This document shows positions 6,233-9,145 of a DNA stretch of 9,145 bases, piece by piece. The translations under genes and the position numbers were made by a program. The notes beneath the pieces are model-generated. The model made no database searches. It was not told the origin of the DNA and saw only the letters and a list, made by a program, of their open reading frames with translations. This DNA is from Deltaproteobacteria bacterium (GTDB lineage Bacteria; Desulfobacterota; Desulfobacteria; Desulfobacterales; JAFDCJ01): assembly GCA_019310665.1 (NCBI GenBank), contig JAFDDW010000076.1, positions 1-9,145 on the forward strand, given 5' to 3'. Each line of letters begins with the position of its first letter. Position 1 is the first letter of the stretch.

Positions 6233-7390
6233 ATGAAAAAATCAATCTTTACCGTTCTGGCTTTATTATTGGTGTTTGTTCTGGCTGCAGTTGGCCACAG
6301 TGCAGATGTAAAAAAAGGCATCCATATCGGCAATGCCGGCGCTTTTACAGGGGATGCGGCTGCGCCTTGCATGGAAATTTACAATTCCGCTCAGATTGCC
6401 CTGGATGAATGGAATGCCAGGGGCGGCATCCAGGGAGTCAAAATAGAACAAATTATGGGCGATGATGCCATGGATCCGGCCCAGGGCGTCAACGTGGCCC
6501 ACAAATTCGTGGCCGACAAGCTGATGTACGGCGTTATCGGCCCTCCCATGAGCCACATTGCCCAGGCTACTTTGAAAACCTACGGGTCCGCTGACCTGGC
6601 CCAGATAACCACCTCGGCCTCCAAACCCGATCTAACGGAACAGGGTTATCAGCACTTTTTCAGGGTTAATGCCCGCAACGATGCCCATGGCTGGAATGCG
6701 GCCTTATTTATCAAAAACTACCTCAAAGCCAAAAAGGTCGCCATTCTGAATGAAAAGGTCGCCTACTGCGAAAATCTATCTAAAGAGACGGTTGCGGGTC
6801 TGAAAAAACTGGGAATCACCGACATCATGCAGGACACCATTGTGGGTGGCGCCAAGGACTATTCGGCGGTATTGACCAAGGTCAAGGCATTCAAACCGGA
6901 CGTCATTTTCTTTATTGCCACCACCGCTCCGGATAATGCCATCGGGGTCCGCCAGACCAAAGAATTGGGAATTGATGCCATCTTTTTCGGCTCGGAAGGT
7001 GCGCGGGACAAGAAAGATTACATTCAAGCCACCGAAGGTGCGGCTGAAGGATCCTATGTCTATCACTTTGCCCCCGATATATATGGCATTCCCGCCGCCG
7101 CCGGCTATGTTAAAACCTACGAGACGAAATACGGCAGCCTGAGCGGGTTTGGTCCCACAGCTTATGAGGCCATGAACATCCTGCTGACGGCCATTGATCA
7201 GGCCGCTGCCGACGGTGATATCACCCGCAAAGAAGTTGTGGATTATCTGCACAAAGTAAAAAACTACAAGGGTATTCTGGGATTTCCGGTGTCCTTTGAT
7301 AAAAAGGGAGACCTGGTAGGTGGCGCTACCTACTTTTTTCAGGTCAGCGGCAACGACTTTAAACAGGTATCCGTGATGACGGGGAAATAA
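6233..7390 (+). CDS. Periplasmic branched-chain-amino-acid-type ABC substrate-binding protein
   Basis: Periplasmic receptor of a LIV-type ABC importer (Peripla_BP_6 fold), 385 residues. The signal peptide is clear: MKKS, a hydrophobic core to about residue 20, then GHSA with cleavage likely after A24. There is no lipobox cysteine, so it should be soluble. The mature part begins KKGIHIGNAGAFTGDAA, the usual first strand and ligand loop, followed by ALDEWNARGGIQG and GVIGPPMSH, with the hinge and second lobe around VIFFIATTAPDNAIGVRQTKELG. AAGGAGGG lies 4 bases before the ATG, a strong ribosome site suited to high expression. A rho-independent-type terminator follows 15 bases after the stop, and the matching LivH permease comes 750 bases later. 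These receptors bind many amino acids, amides and carboxylates, so the ligand is not predictable here. Confidence 0.93.
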   Translation: MKKSIFTVLALLLVFVLAAVGHSADVKKGIHIGNAGAFTGDAAAPCMEIYNSAQIALDEWNARGGIQGVKIEQIMGDDAMDPAQGVNVAHKFVADKLMYGVIGPPMSHIAQATLKTYGSADLAQITTSASKPDLTEQGYQHFFRVNARNDAHGWNAALFIKNYLKAKKVAILNEKVAYCENLSKETVAGLKKLGITDIMQDTIVGGAKDYSAVLTKVKAFKPDVIFFIATTAPDNAIGVRQTKELGIDAIFFGSEGARDKKDYIQATEGAAEGSYVYHFAPDIYGIPAAAGYVKTYETKYGSLSGFGPTAYEAMNILLTAIDQAAADGDITRKEVVDYLHKVKNYKGILGFPVSFDKKGDLVGGATYFFQVSGNDFKQVSVMTGK

Positions 7391-7400
7391 GACCACCCGC

Positions 7401-7443
7401 AAAAAAAGGTCCTTGCCAATTAGTTGGTAAGGACCTTCTTTTA
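7401..7443 (+). terminator. Rho-independent terminator after the binding-protein gene
   Basis: A 14-bp stem, AAGGTCCTTGCCAA (7406-7419) with TTGGTAAGGACCTT (7424-7437), has one G-U pair and a TTAG loop. It is followed by CTTTT; the leading A-run could serve termination from the other strand too. Such a hairpin behind a binding-protein gene typically lowers expression of the permease genes that follow. Confidence 0.85.
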
Positions 7444-7457
7444 TTGTAATAGTTCAC

Positions 7458-7484
7458 CGCAGAGTTCGCGGAGATCGCTGAGAA
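7458..7484. repeat. 9-bp word array (CGCxGAGxx, 3 units)
   Basis: Units CGCAGAGTT, CGCGGAGAT and CGCTGAGAA in exact 9-bp register, between the terminator and the four-helix-bundle gene. Confidence 0.55.
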
Positions 7485-7491
7485 AGTTATA

Positions 7492-7526
7492 ATCGAACAT
7501 CGAACGTCCAACATCGAATGTTGAAT
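7492..7526. repeat. 7-bp word array (ATCGAAC, 5 units) overlapping a start codon
   Basis: Units ATCGAAC, ATCGAAC, GTCCAAC, ATCGAAT and GTTGAAT. The first possible ATG of the next gene (7525) lies at the array edge, so the array has taken the place of a normal leader and ribosome site. Confidence 0.7.
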
Positions 7527-7980
7527 GAGAAAAAAGATGACGAAGCAGATATATGATCTGGAAGAAAGGCTGCTCGAGTATTCGGTGAGAATCATAAAGA
7601 TTGTTGAACAGCTACCAAATACCAGAGCAGGCAACCATGTTGCGGGCCAATTGTTAAAATCGGGAACTTCACCTTATCCAAACCATGGTGAAGCCCAAGC
7701 AGCGGAGTCCCCAAAGGACTTTATCCATAAGCTTCGTATCTCATTAAAGGAACTTAGGGAAACCCAGAGATGGTTAAAACTTATCCAGCGTGTACCACTA
7801 ATTAAAAAACCTGAACTACTAAAAGATATTTTAGAGGAAACAGAAGAATTAATTAAGATTTTCGTTACGAGTATTAAAACGGCCTTTCGACAGGCCGTTC
7901 GGCGGGCTCACGGTCCTGAGCAAAGTCGAAGGACTCACGGCCCTGAGCGGAGTCGAAGGGCTGAAAATAAGCAGAAATAG
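7525..7980 (+). CDS. Four-helix-bundle protein (23S rRNA intervening-sequence type), repeat-extended C-terminus
   Basis: Matches the TIGR02436 family, small helical proteins first seen in 23S rRNA intervening sequences and also common as free-standing genes; their function is unsettled. The core is IYDLEERLLEYSVRIIKIVEQLP, NTRAGNHVAGQLLKSGTSP, NHGEAQAAESPKDFIHKL, SLKELRETQRWLKLI and EETEELIKIFVTSIKTA (residues 9-120). Members usually end about there (115-125 residues). Here residues 122-151 are extra, basic, and contain AHGPEQSRR then THGPERSRR, encoded by two 27-bp palindromic repeats. The gene has no clear ribosome site. The ATG at 7525 sits in a word array and the ATG at 7537 (residue 5) is equally possible. 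It splits a transporter gene pair and is flanked by repeats on both sides, so it looks inserted rather than functionally part of that operon. Confidence 0.88.
   Translation: MRKKMTKQIYDLEERLLEYSVRIIKIVEQLPNTRAGNHVAGQLLKSGTSPYPNHGEAQAAESPKDFIHKLRISLKELRETQRWLKLIQRVPLIKKPELLKDILEETEELIKIFVTSIKTAFRQAVRRAHGPEQSRRTHGPERSRRAENKQK
7881..7961 (+). repeat. Palindromic repeat cluster (three hairpins, two 27-bp direct units)
   Basis: A first hairpin has arms GGCCT (7881-7885) and AGGCC (7892-7896). Two 27-bp units follow at 7907-7933 and 7934-7960, each holding a hairpin: GTCCT/AGGAC (7913-7917 with 7930-7934) and GCCCT/AGGGC (7940-7944 with 7957-7961). The T-A pair of the first is C-G in the second, a compensatory change. 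The loops are GAGCAAAGTCGA and GAGCGGAGTCGA. It resembles the widespread GAGCGAAGTCGAAGG-type intergenic repeat, here inside a reading frame. Confidence 0.75.
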
Positions 7981-8022
7981 TAAACAAATGAAATTAAATT
8001 GCGGAGCGCAGCGACATCATTA

Positions 8023-8058
8023 ATTTTAGGCACTTAAGGCATTTTAGGCAATTTAGGC
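8023..8058. repeat. 9-bp word array (ATTTTAGGC, 4 units)
   Basis: Units ATTTTAGGC, ACTTAAGGC, ATTTTAGGC and AATTTAGGC in exact 9-bp register, in the 164-bp gap between the four-helix-bundle gene and the permease. The rest of the gap shows no convincing promoter. Confidence 0.7.
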
Positions 8059-8144
8059 ATTTCTCCGTCATAGTCTAGTACGTGACTGTAAAGAAGTTAA
8101 GTTCGGTTCGCATAGGCTATTTATCAGTCAATTAAGGCGAGCCA

Positions 8145-9077
8145 TTGGAACTATATCTTGAGCAATTACCTCAGCAACTCGTCAACGGCCTGACCCTGGG
8201 CAGCGTTTATGCCCTGATCGCCATCGGCTATACCATGGTGTACGGAATCCTGGGTATGCTGAATTTTGCCCATGGAGAGATTTACATGATCGGCGGGTTT
8301 AGCGGCTGGTGGGTCCTGCATCTGCTGACCCGCAATAATGTGGTGGTCATGAACGCGGCCCTGGTTATCGCTCTGATGATTGTGGTTGCCATGGGCGTCG
8401 CCGGACTGGTGGGTATGCTGGCGGAGCGATTTGCCTACCGCCCGCTGCGCAACGCACCCCGGATGAATCTGCTGCTCAGCGCACTGGGCGTATCGATTTT
8501 TCTGCAAAACCTTGTGCTTCATTTCCAGGGCGCCAAAGTCCGCTCCTTTCATATTGCTTCTTTAATTCCGGACAGCCTGCAGACGTTTCACATCGGCTCC
8601 ACTGTTTTTTCATTTATGAGAATTCTGCTGATCGGGGTCACCTTCCTGCTGATGGGATTGCTGACACTGATGATCAAAAAAACCAAACTCGGCAAAGCCA
8701 TGCGCGCCACGGCCCAGGATATCGAAGCGGCAACATTTATGGGGATCGACGTGGACCGGATTGTGGTCATGGTCTTTTTGATCGGATCGGCCTTAGGCGG
8801 CGCTGCCGGTGCACTGGTGGGCCTGCTGTTCACCCAGGTCGATTATTATGTCGGGTTTCAGGCAGGCCTCAAAGGGTTTACCGCCGCGGTGCTGGGAGGC
8901 ATCGGCAGCATTCACGGCGCCATGCTCGGCGGCATCCTGCTGGGTCTGGTCGAATCTCTGGCCGTCACCTTTTTGCCGTCGGCTTACAAGGACGTCGTTG
9001 CCTTTGTCATCCTTATTGCCGTTCTGATTATCAGGCCCTGGGGGTTGGTGGGTGAAAAAGTTACGGAAAAAGTCTGA
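8145..9077 (+). CDS. livH: LivH-type ABC transporter permease
   Basis: Inner-membrane permease of a branched-chain-amino-acid-type ABC importer, 310 residues, about the usual LivH length. The hallmark start is LVNGLTLGSVYALIAIGYTMVYGI, then MLNFAHGEIYMIGGF. Further membrane segments fall near residues 52-75, 95-110, 150-178, 205-230 and 240-300. The cytoplasmic loop KTKLGKAMRATAQDIEAATFMGID is the typical EAA-like coupling region, followed by GFTAAVLGGIGSIHGAMLGG. The start is TTG at 8145, with AAGG eight bases before it; I see no better ATG, as the family's first helix begins within 20 residues. It should work with the binding protein at 6233-7390. The partner LivM permease and the LivG/LivF ATPases are not in the window and presumably follow. 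A word array starts one base after the stop. Confidence 0.93.
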   Translation: MELYLEQLPQQLVNGLTLGSVYALIAIGYTMVYGILGMLNFAHGEIYMIGGFSGWWVLHLLTRNNVVVMNAALVIALMIVVAMGVAGLVGMLAERFAYRPLRNAPRMNLLLSALGVSIFLQNLVLHFQGAKVRSFHIASLIPDSLQTFHIGSTVFSFMRILLIGVTFLLMGLLTLMIKKTKLGKAMRATAQDIEAATFMGIDVDRIVVMVFLIGSALGGAAGALVGLLFTQVDYYVGFQAGLKGFTAAVLGGIGSIHGAMLGGILLGLVESLAVTFLPSAYKDVVAFVILIAVLIIRPWGLVGEKVTEKV

Positions 9078-9078
9078 C

Positions 9079-9113
9079 GAATTCGGAATTCGGAATGTGG
9101 AATGCGGAATGAT
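9079..9113 (+). repeat. 7-bp word array directly after the livH stop
   Basis: Units GAATTCG, GAATTCG, GAATGTG, GAATGCG and GAATGAT. It begins one base past the permease TGA. The first 30 bases match the reverse complement of 1021-1050 at 29 positions. A looser continuation (GGCGGAATAAC) runs toward the window end. Confidence 0.8.
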
Positions 9114-9145
9114 TTGAAGTGGGAAGGCGGAATAACTCGAAGTCG

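Noticed and set aside
6776..7402. Long minus-strand frame opposite the binding-protein gene (208 codons)
   Set aside because: It is antisense to a well-supported secreted receptor gene, has no recognisable domain, and reads as an artefact of codon bias.
7881..7961. Terminator hairpins at the end of the four-helix-bundle gene
   Set aside because: Stems are only five base pairs with 6-12 base loops and no T-run; they fit a dispersed palindromic repeat better.
8092..8120. Promoter for livH (TTAAGT ... TATTTA)
   Set aside because: The hexamers match poorly and the spacer is about 15 bases, so it is not convincing.
1021..9108. Terminal inverted repeats of an 8-kb transposon
   Set aside because: The two 30-base copies belong to a word-repeat family, there is no transposase or integrase between them, and each sits directly after a housekeeping-type gene stop.

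Overview
The window looks like a chromosomal segment from an anaerobic Desulfobacterota (sulfate-reducer-like) bacterium. The evidence is a tungsten/molybdenum aldehyde:ferredoxin oxidoreductase with a four-cluster ferredoxin partner, a TIGR04076-type small protein, a branched-chain amino-acid-type ABC transporter, and gaps full of very short degenerate 'word' repeats that I associate from memory with large Desulfobacterales genomes. The taxonomic call is an inference; there is no rRNA or other marker gene here.

Layout. (1) 1-1055 is a decayed, repeat-rich stretch. It holds a short response-regulator gene (minus) that seems to lack the end of its receiver fold, a 58-codon remnant of an Asp/Glu racemase-type gene (minus, 613-789), and a run of four different 7-8 bp word arrays. 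(2) 1056-3664 (minus) is a tight three-gene operon: TIGR04076-like protein, then 4x[4Fe-4S] ferredoxin, then aldehyde ferredoxin oxidoreductase. The first two genes overlap by ATGA and the last two abut as TAAATG. (3) 3665-4105 is a divergent intergenic region with nested inverted repeats and a consensus-like sigma70 promoter (TTGACA-17-TATAAA). (4) 4106-9077 (plus) holds a 3-hydroxyacyl-CoA/hydroxyacid dehydrogenase family protein, a threonine-dehydratase-type PLP enzyme, a periplasmic branched-chain-amino-acid-type binding protein followed by a strong hairpin terminator, a four-helix-bundle (23S rRNA intervening-sequence-type) gene whose C-terminus runs into palindromic repeats, and a LivH-type permease.

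How the genes may work together. The right-hand genes read as an uptake-and-catabolism set: the binding protein and permease import a small amino-acid-like or acid substrate, and the dehydratase and dehydrogenase act on hydroxylated amino or carboxylic acids. The substrate cannot be read from sequence. The left-hand operon should oxidise aldehydes to acids and pass electrons through the ferredoxin-like subunit; the role of the 92-residue first gene is unknown.

The most unusual aspect is the intergenic DNA. At least twelve short tandem arrays, with units of 7, 8 or 9 bp that differ from place to place, occupy nearly every sizeable gap. One family sits directly after the stop codons of two unrelated genes 8 kb apart, in the same orientation relative to transcription.
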